Shown here in pieces: positions 46,352 to 56,533 of a DNA stretch of 64,000 nucleotides; positions within the stretch are counted from its first letter, which is position 1, and every line of letters begins with the position of its first letter. The DNA is from Methylophilaceae bacterium (GTDB lineage: Bacteria; Pseudomonadota; Gammaproteobacteria; Burkholderiales; Methylophilaceae). The DNA lies in NCBI GenBank assembly GCA_013141125.1, contig JABFRO010000002.1, positions 1 through 64,000 on the forward strand, in the 5' to 3' direction. The position numbers and the translations under genes are program-made. The notes under the pieces were generated by a model that saw only the letters and a list, made by a program, of their open reading frames with translations, was not told the DNA's origin and did no database searches.

Positions 46352-46920
46352 CGGTTGTATTAGTCCTCAACTGATAGCTTTAAAAAATGCTAACTTAATA
46401 GTTATTAACAGCCAATATGGCGATCCGTCAATTTTACAGAATTAAAAGATATTTAAATTTTTAATTACAGCTATTTAAAGATGATTCAAAATGAATTTAA
46501 AACTGCCAGATTGAATATAGCTTTATATACAATATATATAATTTAAAAATAATAGTAATAATAAAGCACATAAGTATTGTGGATAACTACACTTGTGTAA
46601 ATAAATTCAATTACTTAATTAGTTATTTTAGGACGCAGTAAATGACCACAAAGATTGTGGATGGAAAGTGAATGAATTTATAAAATAATTAAAAGTGCGC
46701 CTAAACCACATTTACACTCACAAGCTATCAACAGCTTTTTATATAATTTTATGAAAAAGTAGCGTTTTCAATCAAATGGATAAAATTGGATTGAATATCA
46801 TTTGTTAATGATGGTCTTGATTAAGGAGTAATTTATTCAGAATAATTAATTGACAGGTGATTGTTTAATCAGGTCTAATCTCTCCTTTAGAAATAGTAGC
46901 GAAGTTATTGGAGATTTATT
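46352..46920. other. putative chromosomal origin of replication (oriC)
   Basis: A 569-base, very AT-rich gene-free region between divergent dnaA and rpmH, the typical origin site in beta- and gammaproteobacteria. It holds one perfect DnaA box (TGTGGATAA, 46578-46586) and a weaker one (TGTGGATGG, 46656-46664), both in the same orientation. The stretch 46500-46560 is nearly all A/T, a candidate unwinding element. Only one perfect box is clear, so other boxes must be degenerate. Confidence 0.75.
46850..46879 (+). promoter_or_regulatory. rpmH: sigma-70 promoter of rpmH-rnpA
   Basis: TTGACA (46850-46855), an 18-base spacer and TCTAAT (46874-46879), 41 bases before the rpmH ATG. A TTGGAG ribosome binding site lies in between. 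Confidence 0.65.
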
Positions 46921-47055
46921 ATGAAACGTACCTATCAACCGTCAAAAGTGCGTCGCGCACGTACTCATGGTTTTTTAGTTCGCATGAAAACCCGTGGTGG
47001 TCGTGCAGTTATTGCAGCACGCCGTTCTAAAGGTCGTGCTCGTTTAGCGGTATAG
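46921..47055 (+). CDS. rpmH: 50S ribosomal protein L34
   Basis: A 44-residue, highly basic protein starting [18 protein letters not shown], then [20 protein letters not shown] and ending RARLAV, a complete and typical L34. It is part of the large ribosomal subunit. It is preceded by GGAG and the promoter at 46850, and followed after 42 bases by rnpA, the conserved pairing next to oriC. Confidence 0.97.
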   Translation: MKRTYQPSKVRRARTHGFLVRMKTRGGRAVIAARRSKGRARLAV

Positions 47056-47097
47056 TTGTTTATTGTTGCAGAATCAATCATTGATGGTTAAGGTAAC

Positions 47098-47454
47098 ATG
47101 GCTATAGAGTTATCCTTCTCTAAACAATCAAGAATAATTAAAACGGATGATTTTTCATCCGTTTTTAATTTCCGCAAAAGGATCACAGGGAAATTTCTGG
47201 TGATTCATTACGCTTATAATCAATTAAATCTAACACGTTTAGGTTTGGTGGTGGCTAAGAAAACCACACGTTTATCAGTAAATAGAAACTATATGAAGCG
47301 TGTGCTTAGAGAGTTATTTAGAAGCCGTGAAAATGATCTGCTAAGTGTTGATTTAGTTGTGCGTCCACAAAAAACATTTACTCCTGTAAATTATTTAGAG
47401 ATAAAAAAAGAGTTTGCAGAATTGCTTGTTAATCTAAGACAGAAACTAAAATAA
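47098..47454 (+). CDS. rnpA: ribonuclease P protein component
   Basis: A 118-residue basic protein that assists the RNase P RNA in maturing the 5' ends of tRNAs. The N-terminal FSKQSRIIKTDDFSSVFNF and the RNR-type motif LSVNRNYMKRVLRELFR are present, along with LVVAKKTTRL and VDLVVRPQKTF. Here the motif reads VNRN where many members have AVxRNRxKR, a modest divergence. It lies between rpmH and yidD, as usual. Confidence 0.95.
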   Translation: MAIELSFSKQSRIIKTDDFSSVFNFRKRITGKFLVIHYAYNQLNLTRLGLVVAKKTTRLSVNRNYMKRVLRELFRSRENDLLSVDLVVRPQKTFTPVNYLEIKKEFAELLVNLRQKLK

Positions 47455-47464
47455 TTAGCTAAAA

Positions 47465-47692
47465 GTGGCTGATACACACTATATGGCACGTTTATTTATT
47501 GGGTTAATCAGACTGTATCAATACATTTTGAGTCCTTATCTAGGCCAACAATGTCGTTTTAATCCCACATGTTCTCAATACGCTATTGATGCCATCGATA
47601 AACACGGGGCTATTAATGGTGTTATCTATGCAGTGCGACGTTTGCTGCGTTGCCATCCTTGGCACGCAGGCGGACATGACCCTGTACCCTGA
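47465..47692 (+). CDS. yidD: membrane protein insertion efficiency factor YidD
   Basis: A 75-residue protein with the YidD pattern: [40 protein letters not shown] and [17 protein letters not shown], including the three conserved Cys. It has an amphipathic N-terminus that associates with the inner membrane and assists YidC. A GTG at 47465 opens the frame; the ATG at 47483 is an alternative that would start just before the hydrophobic part. It is ten bases after rnpA. Confidence 0.93.
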   Translation: MADTHYMARLFIGLIRLYQYILSPYLGQQCRFNPTCSQYAIDAIDKHGAINGVIYAVRRLLRCHPWHAGGHDPVP

Positions 47693-47730
47693 TCAATTCT
47701 TTTGATTTTAATTCCTGAAATAAGATACCT

Positions 47731-49386
47731 ATGGACACTAAACGCCTCATTCTATTTGTGATTTTTTCATTCTCAATACTTATGTTGTGGGATTCCTGGC
47801 AACCAAAAACAAATATCCCGGCAACAACGGCGACAACTAAAACCATAGAAGATGCCAGTGTTCCGCAGGCAGCTAATAACACTATGGCAAGTGCTAATAA
47901 TCAAGCACCGGCATTGCCCGTCGAGTCTGGATTTCAGTTGTTGAATGGACAATCTATCACGGTAGAAACAGATTTATTCAAAGCGAATATTTCTACAGTT
48001 GGCGGTGATCTGCGTAAGCTAGAATTGATTAAGCATCGTGCAGCGGATGCCACCAACAAGAATTTTGTGTTAATGGATGATAGTGCCAATCCCGTGTTGT
48101 ATGTAGCTCAAACCGGTTTGATTGGTGCAGATTTACCTACACATAAAACTATTTTTACCAGTACTGCCAGCACTTATAAAATGCTCAATGGCAGTAATCA
48201 ACTGGAAGTGCGTTTGACTTGGAACGGCAGTAATGGCGTGCTAGTTGATAAGGTATACACTTTCCATCGGGGTCAATATGCGGTGGATGTAACGTATCAA
48301 ATCCATAATGGCAGTAGCGTAGCGATTACCCCTTCTGTTTACTATCAAATCATACATGACAGCTTATCCAACCAAGGCTCCATGATGATGCCGACTTTTA
48401 CTGGCGGCGCTTATTTTACAGAGGAAGATAAATTCAAGAAACTATCTTTTAGCGATATGGAGAAAAGTGACTTATCCAAATCAAGTAAAAATGGTTGGGT
48501 AGGCTTGGTGCAGCATTATTTTGTCAGTGCATGGATTCCTAAAGCAGGATTGGCACGCGAGTATTATTCCAAGAAATTAAACGATAAAAACTTCGCCATT
48601 GGTAGTTTAAGTGCCTTGGGCAATATTGCACCAGGTGCCAGTTTAACCGTGCCAGCAAGACTATATGCCGGTTCACAAACACAAACGGATCTTAAAGCCA
48701 CAGCGCCCGGTTTGGAATACACCGTGGATTATGGCTGGTTGACGGTGATTGCAGCACCATTATTCTGGGTGTTATCCAAGATTCATGATCTGGTACAAAA
48801 CTGGGGTGTTGCTATTATTCTATTGACGGTGCTAATTAAAGCAGCGTTTTATCCATTATCAGCCGCCAGTTACCGTAGCATGGCGCATATGCGTGAAATA
48901 GCGCCGCGTTTACAAAGCTTAAAAGAAAAGTTTGGTGACGATAGGCAAAAGCTGCAAGAAGCCATGATGGAGCTGTATAAAACCGAAAAAATTAATCCTA
49001 TGGGTGGTTGTTTGCCTGTATTGGTGCAAATTCCGGTATTTATTTCTCTGTATTGGGTATTACTAGCCAGTGTAGAGCTACGCCATGCACCCTTCATGCT
49101 TTGGATTCATGATTTATCGGCGATTGATCCCTTCTATGTGTTACCTGTATTAATGGGTGCCACCATGATTATTCAAACCAGACTTAATCCTACACCACCC
49201 GATCCGATTCAAGCTAAGGTGATGATGGTGATGCCTGTGGTATTTAGTGTGTTTTTCTTCTTCTTCCCAGCCGGTCTGGTGCTTTACTGGTTAGTGAATA
49301 ATGTGTTGTCTATAGCGCAGCAATGGTATATCAATCGCGCCACCGAGCAAGCAACAGCGGCAAAAAAGCAAAGCAATAAACGTTAA
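47731..49386 (+). CDS. yidC: membrane protein insertase YidC
   Basis: A 551-residue Oxa1-family insertase of the Gram-negative type. It has an N-terminal TM ([20 protein letters not shown]), a large periplasmic beta domain (about residues 60-340), then five TM helices starting [20 protein letters not shown] with the conserved Arg in [20 protein letters not shown]. The family sequence [20 protein letters not shown] and the late [20 protein letters not shown] follow. It inserts and folds inner-membrane proteins with or without SecYEG. Confidence 0.97.
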   Translation: MDTKRLILFVIFSFSILMLWDSWQPKTNIPATTATTKTIEDASVPQAANNTMASANNQAPALPVESGFQLLNGQSITVETDLFKANISTVGGDLRKLELIKHRAADATNKNFVLMDDSANPVLYVAQTGLIGADLPTHKTIFTSTASTYKMLNGSNQLEVRLTWNGSNGVLVDKVYTFHRGQYAVDVTYQIHNGSSVAITPSVYYQIIHDSLSNQGSMMMPTFTGGAYFTEEDKFKKLSFSDMEKSDLSKSSKNGWVGLVQHYFVSAWIPKAGLAREYYSKKLNDKNFAIGSLSALGNIAPGASLTVPARLYAGSQTQTDLKATAPGLEYTVDYGWLTVIAAPLFWVLSKIHDLVQNWGVAIILLTVLIKAAFYPLSAASYRSMAHMREIAPRLQSLKEKFGDDRQKLQEAMMELYKTEKINPMGGCLPVLVQIPVFISLYWVLLASVELRHAPFMLWIHDLSAIDPFYVLPVLMGATMIIQTRLNPTPPDPIQAKVMMVMPVVFSVFFFFFPAGLVLYWLVNNVLSIAQQWYINRATEQATAAKKQSNKR

Positions 49387-49427
49387 GTTGCCTGCCGTTT
49401 CCCTTTAAGCCCCATGAAGGAAAACAG

Positions 49428-50774
49428 TTGAACTCTGTTTTAGCCGACACTATTGCTGCAATTGCCACTGCTCCTGGTGCCGGAGGTATAGGCGTAGTGA
49501 GGGTTTCCGGGGCGGCTTGTCAGGATATTGCCAAGCATATTCTGGGTGCCTGTCCTGCCCCGCGCCATGCCGCTTATTTGGCATTTCGCGATACTGATGC
49601 CAATCTGATAGACCGTGGCATTGCGATTTATTATGTCGCTCCGCATTCTTATACCGGTGAAGATGTATTGGAACTTCAAGCGCACGGCAGCACAGCGCTG
49701 ATGCAGTTACTGCTGGCGCGTTGTTTGGAGCTAGGGGCGCGGCAAGCAGAACCGGGTGAATTCACACGCCGCGCCTATCTCAACGATAAAATAGATTTGG
49801 CACAAGCCGAAGCGGTGGCGGATGTAATTAGTGCCGCCACTGTAGAAGCTGTACGCAGTGCTGTGCGTTCGCTTTCCGGTGAGTTTTCGCAACGGATTAA
49901 TGCGCTGTTGAATCAGCTTATTAATTTGCGCATGTATATTGAAGCCTGTCTGGATTTTCCCGAGGAAGAGATTGATTTCATCACGCAGGGCAAAGTGGCA
50001 GAAAAACTGGAAAGTATCACGCAAGAACTACAATCCGTTTTTTCAAGCGCCAAACAAGGTAATTTATTAAGCGAAGGCATGCATGTGGTTTTGGTTGGCC
50101 AACCCAATGTGGGTAAGTCCAGCTTGATGAATCAATTGGCGGGTGAAGAAATCGCCATTGTCACACCTATTGCCGGAACCACGCGCGATACCATTAAAAG
50201 TGAAATTCAAATTAATGGTGTTCCTTTGCATATTGTGGATACTGCTGGCTTGCGTGACAGCGCCGACGAAATTGAACAACAAGGCATGGTGCGAACTTGG
50301 CGAGCTCTGGAAAAGGCCAATGTCGCATTATTATTGGTCGATACATCTCACGGTATTACCGAGTCAGAAAAGTCCATTCTAGCCAGGTTGCCAGCGGTTT
50401 TACCAAAAATCTGGGTACATAACAAAATTGACCTGAGCCAAGAAAGCGCAAAAGTAGCCGAGCTTGCCGGTGAAACGCATATTTACCTTTCGGCAAAATC
50501 AGGCGCTGGTTTGGATCTGCTGCGCGGTCATCTGTTAAAAATTGCAGGTTGGCAGCCAGCAGGTGAAGGTAGTTATATGGCACGCACCCGACATCTACTT
50601 GCCTTGAAAAAAGTTGAACATAATTTACTTGCGGCTAAGCACTTGCTGAATCAACCCGAATTGGTGGCTGAAGAATTACGTTTAGCGCAAGAATCGCTGG
50701 CGACAATTACCGGAGAATTTACCCCGGACGATTTACTGGGAGAAATATTCAGTAAATTTTGTATCGGGAAATAA
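49428..50774 (+). CDS. mnmE: tRNA modification GTPase MnmE
   Basis: A 448-residue GTPase that, with MnmG, modifies U34 of several tRNAs using a folate one-carbon unit. The N-terminal domain reads [20 protein letters not shown]. The G domain has G1 [15 protein letters not shown]2 GTTRDT, G3 DTAGLRDS and G4 NKID. The C-terminal CIGK carries the essential Cys. The start is a TTG at 49428 with AAGGA seven bases before it, because no ATG fits the family start. MnmG does not follow here. Confidence 0.96.
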   Translation: MNSVLADTIAAIATAPGAGGIGVVRVSGAACQDIAKHILGACPAPRHAAYLAFRDTDANLIDRGIAIYYVAPHSYTGEDVLELQAHGSTALMQLLLARCLELGARQAEPGEFTRRAYLNDKIDLAQAEAVADVISAATVEAVRSAVRSLSGEFSQRINALLNQLINLRMYIEACLDFPEEEIDFITQGKVAEKLESITQELQSVFSSAKQGNLLSEGMHVVLVGQPNVGKSSLMNQLAGEEIAIVTPIAGTTRDTIKSEIQINGVPLHIVDTAGLRDSADEIEQQGMVRTWRALEKANVALLLVDTSHGITESEKSILARLPAVLPKIWVHNKIDLSQESAKVAELAGETHIYLSAKSGAGLDLLRGHLLKIAGWQPAGEGSYMARTRHLLALKKVEHNLLAAKHLLNQPELVAEELRLAQESLATITGEFTPDDLLGEIFSKFCIGK

Positions 50775-50898
50775 TACGCAGCCATCATAAGGCCTTACCA
50801 TTTTTCAAGTTGTCCATCGTCGCCAAGTGCATAATTTCACATGCGCCATTACATTTAGAGTCAGTAAAAATCATCCATTAACTCAAGCGTTCAACCTC

Positions 50899-51426
50899 AT
50901 GAAAATTAAATCCCTGATTCGTACTATTCCCCATTACCCCAAACAAGGCATACAGTTTCGGGATGTGACCACTTTGCTAAAAGACCCGGTTGGTTTCCGC
51001 ATCATGATAGACGAGCTGGCTGCACGTTATGCCGGGCAGAAGATAGACAAGATTGCCGGTATAGAAGCACGCGGATTTATCATAGGCGCAGCGCTGGCAT
51101 ATAAATTGGGACTGGGATTTATTCCCATTCGTAAACCAGGAAAACTGCCAGCCGATACTATCGGTCACGATTACGAGCTGGAGTATGGCAGCGACCGTGT
51201 TGAAATTCATACGGATGCGATAGCGAAAAACGAAAAAGTATTGCTGATTGATGATTTGATTGCCACAGGCGGTACCGCTGAAGCGGCGGCGGCATTAATC
51301 GCCAAATTAGGCGGCGAAGTAGTGGAGTGTGCGTTTGTTATAGATTTGCCCGATATAGGCGGTAGAAAACGCTTGGAACAAAAAGGCTTGAAAGTATTTT
51401 CACTGTGTGAGTTTGAAGGCGATTAG
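50899..51426 (+). CDS. apt: adenine phosphoribosyltransferase
   Basis: A 175-residue cytosolic salvage enzyme making AMP from adenine and PRPP. IRTIPHYPKQGIQFRDVTTL opens the family sequence; GIEARGFIIGAALAYKLGLG and the PRPP loop VLLIDDLIATGGTAEAAAAL follow. The ATG at 50899 is used because it begins the family sequence, although the ribosome binding site there is weak. The frame is open back to a GTG at 50827. It is not obviously in an operon with mnmE or hemC. Confidence 0.93.
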   Translation: MKIKSLIRTIPHYPKQGIQFRDVTTLLKDPVGFRIMIDELAARYAGQKIDKIAGIEARGFIIGAALAYKLGLGFIPIRKPGKLPADTIGHDYELEYGSDRVEIHTDAIAKNEKVLLIDDLIATGGTAEAAAALIAKLGGEVVECAFVIDLPDIGGRKRLEQKGLKVFSLCEFEGD

Positions 51427-51555
51427 CTTCGATATTTTTTAAAGTGATGCCTGCATTTTTTTGAGTGACACGCGCACACGCTAGTTTCAAGGTCTTGGAA
51501 GCAGGTGTGCCTGTGTTAAAATTTCCCGATTATTTTTTAATTTAAAGCAGGCGAT

Positions 51556-52497
51556 ATGACGCTCACCTCTCCCCATAAACTTGTGATTGCTTCTCGTGAA
51601 AGTGCGCTCGCCATGTGGCAGGCGCGCTTTATTCAAAGTAGCTTGCAAGCGTTTTATCCAAATGCTCTTGTTGAAATTTTAGGCATGACCACCACCGGCG
51701 ACCAGATACTGGATACACCACTCGCCCGCATCGGCGGCAAAGGTTTGTTTGTCAAAGAATTGGAACAGGCCTTGGAAGATGGTCGTGCCGATCTCGCTGT
51801 GCATTCGATGAAAGACGTGCCCATGCATCTGCCGGAAGGTTTTATGCTCGCGGCAACCGGTGAGCGTGAAGACCCGCGCGATGCTTTTGTTTCCAATCTT
51901 TTTGCCAGCCTTGAGGATTTACCGCACGGCAGCATAGTCGGTACTTCCAGTCTGCGTCGTCAAAGCCAGCTGCAAGCGCATTTCCCGCATCTCAAAATTG
52001 AATCACTACGCGGTAATTTGCAAACGCGTTTACGTAAATTGGATGAAGGGCAATATGCCGCGATTATTCTTGCCGCTGCCGGATTGAAACGCCTGGGGTT
52101 GGAAGCGCGCATACGCCAATTGATTCCTACCAGTTTGAGTATTCCCGCTGTAGGTCAGGGAGCGCTGGGTATTGAAATCAAAGCCACACGCCAGGATTTA
52201 CTGCCCATATTGGCACCGCTAAACCATATTGCAAGCGCCAGTTGCGTGGAAGCCGAGCGTGGTATGAGCCGCGCGCTTGCCGGTAGCTGTACTGTGCCGC
52301 TGGGGGCTTATGCCGAACGCCATGGTGATGAAATTCATATCATCGGATTTGTGGCGAGTACCGATGGCAGTGAATTATTGCGTGAAGAAGTACGTGGCGA
52401 GGCAAGTAATCCCGAAGCTTTGGGTCAAGCTTTGGCACAAAGGCTAATTGCGCGCGGCGCTGATCGTATTCTAGCTGCGCTTGCAGACCATGCCTGA
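51556..52497 (+). CDS. hemC: porphobilinogen deaminase (hydroxymethylbilane synthase)
   Basis: A 313-residue enzyme that joins four porphobilinogens into hydroxymethylbilane on a dipyrromethane cofactor. [49 protein letters not shown] and [12 protein letters not shown] are the family motifs, and [14 protein letters not shown] includes the cofactor-bearing Cys. The Arg residues that hold substrate are in RREDP-like context. Its stop overlaps the hemD start by eight bases, beginning a four-gene tetrapyrrole operon. Confidence 0.97.
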   Translation: MTLTSPHKLVIASRESALAMWQARFIQSSLQAFYPNALVEILGMTTTGDQILDTPLARIGGKGLFVKELEQALEDGRADLAVHSMKDVPMHLPEGFMLAATGEREDPRDAFVSNLFASLEDLPHGSIVGTSSLRRQSQLQAHFPHLKIESLRGNLQTRLRKLDEGQYAAIILAAAGLKRLGLEARIRQLIPTSLSIPAVGQGALGIEIKATRQDLLPILAPLNHIASASCVEAERGMSRALAGSCTVPLGAYAERHGDEIHIIGFVASTDGSELLREEVRGEASNPEALGQALAQRLIARGADRILAALADHA

Positions 52498-53302
52498 GAA
52501 TCGGCTTGATGGCTATGGCATAGTCATCACACGCCCTGCCGAGCAAGCGCATACGCTGGCTGCGCTAATCTCGGATCATGGCGGAAACGCGCTATTGTTT
52601 CCGCTTATCGCTATTGCAGCCTTGCCTGACTATGGCGTTTTTGAGCAAAAATTGCTGGCCTTGAAAAATACCGATTGGGCAATTTTCATTAGTAGCAACG
52701 CGGTTCAGAACGCCATGCCACGACTATTGGCGACACTGGGCGCACTCCCGGAAAATCTGAAATTTGCTGCCATAGGGCCAAGCACGGCAGCTGAATTGGC
52801 CAAATTTGGAGTCAAGCAGACCTTGATTCCCCTGGGGCGATTTGATAGTGAATCGCTGTTAGCTATGCCGGAAATGCAGGCGGTACAGGATCAAAACGTA
52901 GTGATTTTTCGCGGTGTAGGCGGGCGTGAACTGCTGGCAGATAGCCTTGCGGAACGCGGTGCACACGTGGATTTTGCCGAGTGTTATCGGCGTATCAATC
53001 CGCAACAGGATGTGAGCTTTTTAAAGAGCTTGTGGCGGAACAAGCAGTTGCACGCCATTGTAGTTACCAGTAGCGAAGCCATGCGCTCTTTGTTGGCGTT
53101 GGCAAAAGTTGCGCAGGATGAGCTTGAAGACAGTGCCTGGTTAAGGGATATTACCTTCTGCGTCAATCATGCGCGCATAGCCGAGCTGCCACAACAAGCC
53201 GGTCTGAAAGTAGCCATTGCCGAGGCTCCCGGCGACGAGGCCATGCTGCAATGCCTTATCCACGCGTTAAACCCTATTGCAGACAGAGCAACGCATGACT
53301 GA
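52490..53302 (+). CDS. hemD: uroporphyrinogen-III synthase
   Basis: A 270-residue enzyme of low family conservation. [20 protein letters not shown] at the N-terminus, [40 protein letters not shown] and [18 protein letters not shown] at the C-terminal half are typical of HemD. It closes and inverts ring D to give uroporphyrinogen III, the branch point to heme and to cobalamin, whose later genes lie at 56-62 kb. The ATG at 52490 overlaps the hemC stop and is preferred to a TTG at 52481. Confidence 0.92.
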   Translation: MPENRLDGYGIVITRPAEQAHTLAALISDHGGNALLFPLIAIAALPDYGVFEQKLLALKNTDWAIFISSNAVQNAMPRLLATLGALPENLKFAAIGPSTAAELAKFGVKQTLIPLGRFDSESLLAMPEMQAVQDQNVVIFRGVGGRELLADSLAERGAHVDFAECYRRINPQQDVSFLKSLWRNKQLHAIVVTSSEAMRSLLALAKVAQDELEDSAWLRDITFCVNHARIAELPQQAGLKVAIAEAPGDEAMLQCLIHALNPIADRATHD

Positions 53303-54305
53303 GCAAAAATCCGCCCCGGCTAGTGCTTTATTTTTTTTGCAAACCGCGCTTATTCTGGGCTTGATCCTGATTTTTGCGCTGGCATGGCTGTGGCTGGATA
53401 CACGCCAACGCTTTTCTGAAATTGAACAATCACTGGCGCAGCGATTGGAAAAAAGCGCGGTCAGCAACCAACAAAGTCAGGCCGTTTCCAAACTGGCGGA
53501 TGAGCGCAGCCAGGAAGCCATGGCTAAAATCACCTTGATCGAACAAAAAATGGCTGAATTTCGCGGTCAGCAACAGGCGATGCAAACGTTGTTTCTGGAG
53601 CTGGCAAATAATCGTGAAGAACGTATTGTTACCGAAGCCGAGCAATTGATTAACATTGCCAATCAGCAATTACAGCTGGCGGGCAATGTGAAGCCCGCGT
53701 TGCTGGCGCTACAAACCGCTGATAGCCGTCTGCAAGAGTTGGATGCGCCACTGGCCATACAATTACGCAAAGCGATAGCGCGTGACCTACAAAAACTGCA
53801 AAACCTGCCTCTGGTGGACACCTCAGGCATTAGTATCCAATTGGAAAATCTTGCCGGTAATATAAATCAGTTGCCCCTGGTGAGCAGCCGTATTGCAAAA
53901 TCCATTTTGGCACCTGTGCCTGATGCCAGCCTTAACCAATGGCAGCAGCTGACGCGAGAAGTTTGGCAGGAGATGAAAAGCCTGATCGTGCTGGAGCATA
54001 TAGACCGCCCTGAGCCACCACTACTGGCACCGGAGCAAAGTTTTTTCTTGCGTGAAACCATCAAGCTGCGTCTGCTCACGGCACGCGTCGCACTGCTGCA
54101 ACATGACCAGGCGACTTATAGACGTGATTTGGCGGCGGCAGAACAATGGCTCAAAAATCATTTCGATACGCGAGATTCTGCGACTAAATCTGCTTTGAAA
54201 GCTATACATGCGCTAGCAGCCGATAACATAGTAATAAACGTGCCTGATGTCAGTGAAAGCTTGAGATTGGTCAGCAAATACAAGCTTATGCTGGCACGAA
54301 GTTAA
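53295..54305 (+). CDS. hemX: HemX family membrane protein
   Basis: A 336-residue protein often annotated as uroporphyrinogen-III C-methyltransferase, although it lacks a SAM methyltransferase domain. It has one N-terminal TM helix (about residues 15-38, FLQTALILGLILIFALAWLW), a long coiled coil (about 40-120, Gln/Glu/Lys-rich) and a C-terminal helical domain with EQLINIANQQLQLAGNVKPA. It is a probable membrane scaffold for tetrapyrrole enzymes. The ATG at 53295 overlaps the hemD stop by eight bases. Confidence 0.88.
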   Translation: MTEQKSAPASALFFLQTALILGLILIFALAWLWLDTRQRFSEIEQSLAQRLEKSAVSNQQSQAVSKLADERSQEAMAKITLIEQKMAEFRGQQQAMQTLFLELANNREERIVTEAEQLINIANQQLQLAGNVKPALLALQTADSRLQELDAPLAIQLRKAIARDLQKLQNLPLVDTSGISIQLENLAGNINQLPLVSSRIAKSILAPVPDASLNQWQQLTREVWQEMKSLIVLEHIDRPEPPLLAPEQSFFLRETIKLRLLTARVALLQHDQATYRRDLAAAEQWLKNHFDTRDSATKSALKAIHALAADNIVINVPDVSESLRLVSKYKLMLARS

Positions 54306-54317
54306 CGAGTAAATATC

Positions 54318-55496
54318 ATGCGCTGGCTATTCTGGATATTGCTGATTCTGAGTCTGGCCACCGGCTTGGCTTTAATCGCGGGCAGCAATCATGGTTATGT
54401 GCTTATTGTGTTGCCACCTTACCGGCTTGAACTTTCGCTGAATCTGTTGCTGCTGTTGATTGTGCTGGTTTTTGTTGTGCTGCATCTGGTGTTGCGGCTT
54501 TATCATTACACGCGCCGATTACCCACCAATATCCGCAATAAAAAAGACCTGCAACGCTTGAAAAACGGGCATGAGGCTTTGATTGAAAGTCTGCATGGAC
54601 TGGTGGAAGGTCATTACAAAAAAGCGGAAGCGGCTGCATCCAATGCGCTCAAATTTGGAGAAAACTCCGGTTTGAGTGCTCTAATAGCGGCACGTGCGGC
54701 ACACAAGCTCAAACATAAAAGCAATCGTGACCGGTTTCTTTTGGAAGCTGCGCGCTTCGCGCCGCAAACCGTGATCGCGCGCTTGTTATTGCAAGCCGAG
54801 ATGTTGCTGGATGACCGTGAATACAATCAGGCCAAGCTGGTGTTGCAGAAGCTGGATGAAATTGAACCAAATCATCCGCAAGCCCAGCGTTTAGCGCTAA
54901 AAGTTCATATGCGACTCAAGCAATGGACACAAGTGCTCAGCATTTTGCAGCAGATTGAGGGGAGTGAGATACTGGAAACTTGGCAGCTGGCGGAATATCG
55001 CCAACAAGCGCATCAGTATTTTATTCGGCTTTATGCCGATGACAAAGCTGCATTAGCAGCTTACTGGAACAAAATGCCGGAGCAGGATCGACTTGATAAG
55101 CATAATGCCAGCCTGGCAGCGCAAACTTTGATTCAAGCGGGTGCTGGCAATGAAGCGGCCGAGATTTTGCAGGCATGCCTGACACGCTATTGGGATAGCG
55201 AATTGGCCGAATTATTCGGCAGATGCATAGCTACTGATCCACAACGGCAATTGCAGCAAGCTGAGCAATGGTTGGTTGAACATCAGAATGATGCACAATT
55301 GTTGCTGAGTTTGGGTAATTTGAGTTTACGCTTGGGGCTAATGGATAAAGCGCAAGGCTATTTGCAGGCCAGTGATCGCATCAAACCCAGTGCATTGGCC
55401 TATTTGGCTTTAGCTAGAATGGCTGAGGCTGAGGGGGATATTGTAGCGGCTAATGCGCATTATCGGCATAGCGCTGAATTGAATTGGGCAGAATAA
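54318..55496 (+). CDS. hemY: HemY family TPR membrane protein
   Basis: A 392-residue inner-membrane protein. Two N-terminal TM helices (WLFWILLILSLATGLALIAG and LLLLLIVLVFVVLHLVLRLY) are followed by tetratricopeptide-like helices, for example GHYKKAEAAASNALKFGENS and EYNQAKLVLQKLDEIEPNHP. HemY of this type is encoded beside HemX in beta- and gammaproteobacteria and is thought to organise protoheme synthesis; it is not the protoporphyrinogen oxidase also called HemY. It is the last gene of the operon, with a terminator after it. Confidence 0.9.
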   Translation: MRWLFWILLILSLATGLALIAGSNHGYVLIVLPPYRLELSLNLLLLLIVLVFVVLHLVLRLYHYTRRLPTNIRNKKDLQRLKNGHEALIESLHGLVEGHYKKAEAAASNALKFGENSGLSALIAARAAHKLKHKSNRDRFLLEAARFAPQTVIARLLLQAEMLLDDREYNQAKLVLQKLDEIEPNHPQAQRLALKVHMRLKQWTQVLSILQQIEGSEILETWQLAEYRQQAHQYFIRLYADDKAALAAYWNKMPEQDRLDKHNASLAAQTLIQAGAGNEAAEILQACLTRYWDSELAELFGRCIATDPQRQLQQAEQWLVEHQNDAQLLLSLGNLSLRLGLMDKAQGYLQASDRIKPSALAYLALARMAEAEGDIVAANAHYRHSAELNWAE

Positions 55497-55524
55497 GCTT
55501 TGTTCAGGACTTTAAGACGAAAAA

Positions 55525-55549
55525 AAACGACTTGATGAACAAGTCGTTT
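55525..55549. terminator. bidirectional terminator between hemY and csp
   Basis: AAACGACTTG and CAAGTCGTTT pair around ATGAA, with A-rich sequence before and T-rich after. It lies between the convergent hemY and cold-shock genes and can serve both. Confidence 0.75.
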
Positions 55550-55568
55550 CTTCAAAAGAGCTTAGTAA

Positions 55569-55772
55569 TTAAGCTTTTTGAATGTTTGATGCTTGTTTGC
55601 CTTTTGGGCCTTCAGTTACATCAAAGCTAACACGTTCATTTTCTTTCAGGCTTTTGTAACCACTATCTACAATCGCTGAGAAGTGAGCGAACAAATCATC
55701 GCCGCCTTCATCAGGAGTGATAAAGCCAAAACCTTTAGAATCATTAAACCATTTTACGATACCAGTTGCCAT
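55569..55772 (-). CDS. cold-shock domain protein (CspA family)
   Basis: A 67-residue single OB-fold protein with RNP1 ([13 protein letters not shown]) and RNP2 ([13 protein letters not shown]). It binds single-stranded nucleic acid and acts as an RNA chaperone. [20 protein letters not shown] is the canonical start. About 235 bases upstream (to 56007) contain no gene. Part of it may be a long structured leader as in other csp genes, but I cannot show a thermosensing structure by eye. Confidence 0.96.
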   Translation of the reverse strand: MATGIVKWFNDSKGFGFITPDEGGDDLFAHFSAIVDSGYKSLKENERVSFDVTEGPKGKQASNIQKA

Positions 55773-56007
55773 TTCATACTTCCTTACTAAACAAGGGGGG
55801 CGACCCCAAAAATTTGTACTTCAAACACTTAAAGTCGGTGGTTCCGGCTGCAATGAGCTCGAGTTCAAACGCCAAGATTGCTTTTTACGTACATGTAGAG
55901 CGTGTGTCAAGCTTTAATCGAATAATAAGGAAAATAATCCATTTATTGGCTTAATACCGTACTTGGCTAGTAGGACTTAAGCGGGCAAGAGGCGAGATTT
56001 TGCATAT

Positions 56008-56532
56008 TTATTTCAGTTTTAATGGCAAGCCTGCCACGATTATCGTAGCTGTTTGGCTTAGTGCGGCGACTGCCTGATTAAGCCGTCCGGCTTCATCCTG
56101 AAACTGGCGGTTGATTTCCCCCAGTGGCACGATGCCCATCCCCACCTCATTGCTGACCAGAATAATTTTTCCCGGCAGTTGAGCCAAGGTTTCCAGTAGA
56201 TTTTGCTTTTCAGTTGGCCAATCTACACCTTCTGCTGGTGCGCACTCCAGGCAGATGCATTGCGCCAGCCACAGGGTGAGGCAATCAACCAGCAGGCAAG
56301 CGTCCGTAGCGGCCTCCCTGCGCAGGCTGGCTGCGAGCTGATGAGGGGTCTCCACGGTTTTCCAGTGCGCGGGACGGCGGGTTTTATGATGCTCTACGCG
56401 TGCGCCAAATTCGGCATCGTAAACCTGCGCGGTGGCAATGTAGGTGACATGCAAGCCACTCTCCAGCGCCAGTTTTTCGGCGTAGGCACTTTTGCCTGAG
56501 CGCGCACCGCCTAAAATAAAATGAATACTCAT
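56008..56532 (-). CDS. cobU: adenosylcobinamide kinase / adenosylcobinamide-phosphate guanylyltransferase
   Basis: A 174-residue bifunctional enzyme that phosphorylates adenosylcobinamide and then attaches GMP during assembly of the nucleotide loop of B12. Walker A GGARSGKS (residues 8-15) comes first. HHKTRRPAHWKTVETP carries the His that accepts GMP. LVDCLTLWLAQ and VSNEVGMGIVP follow. It is the last gene of the B12 operon seen here, one base after the cobalamin-binding protein gene. cobS, cobT/cobC and cbiB are not in the window. Confidence 0.93.
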   Translation of the reverse strand: MSIHFILGGARSGKSAYAEKLALESGLHVTYIATAQVYDAEFGARVEHHKTRRPAHWKTVETPHQLAASLRREAATDACLLVDCLTLWLAQCICLECAPAEGVDWPTEKQNLLETLAQLPGKIILVSNEVGMGIVPLGEINRQFQDEAGRLNQAVAALSQTATIIVAGLPLKLK

Positions 56533-56533
56533 T

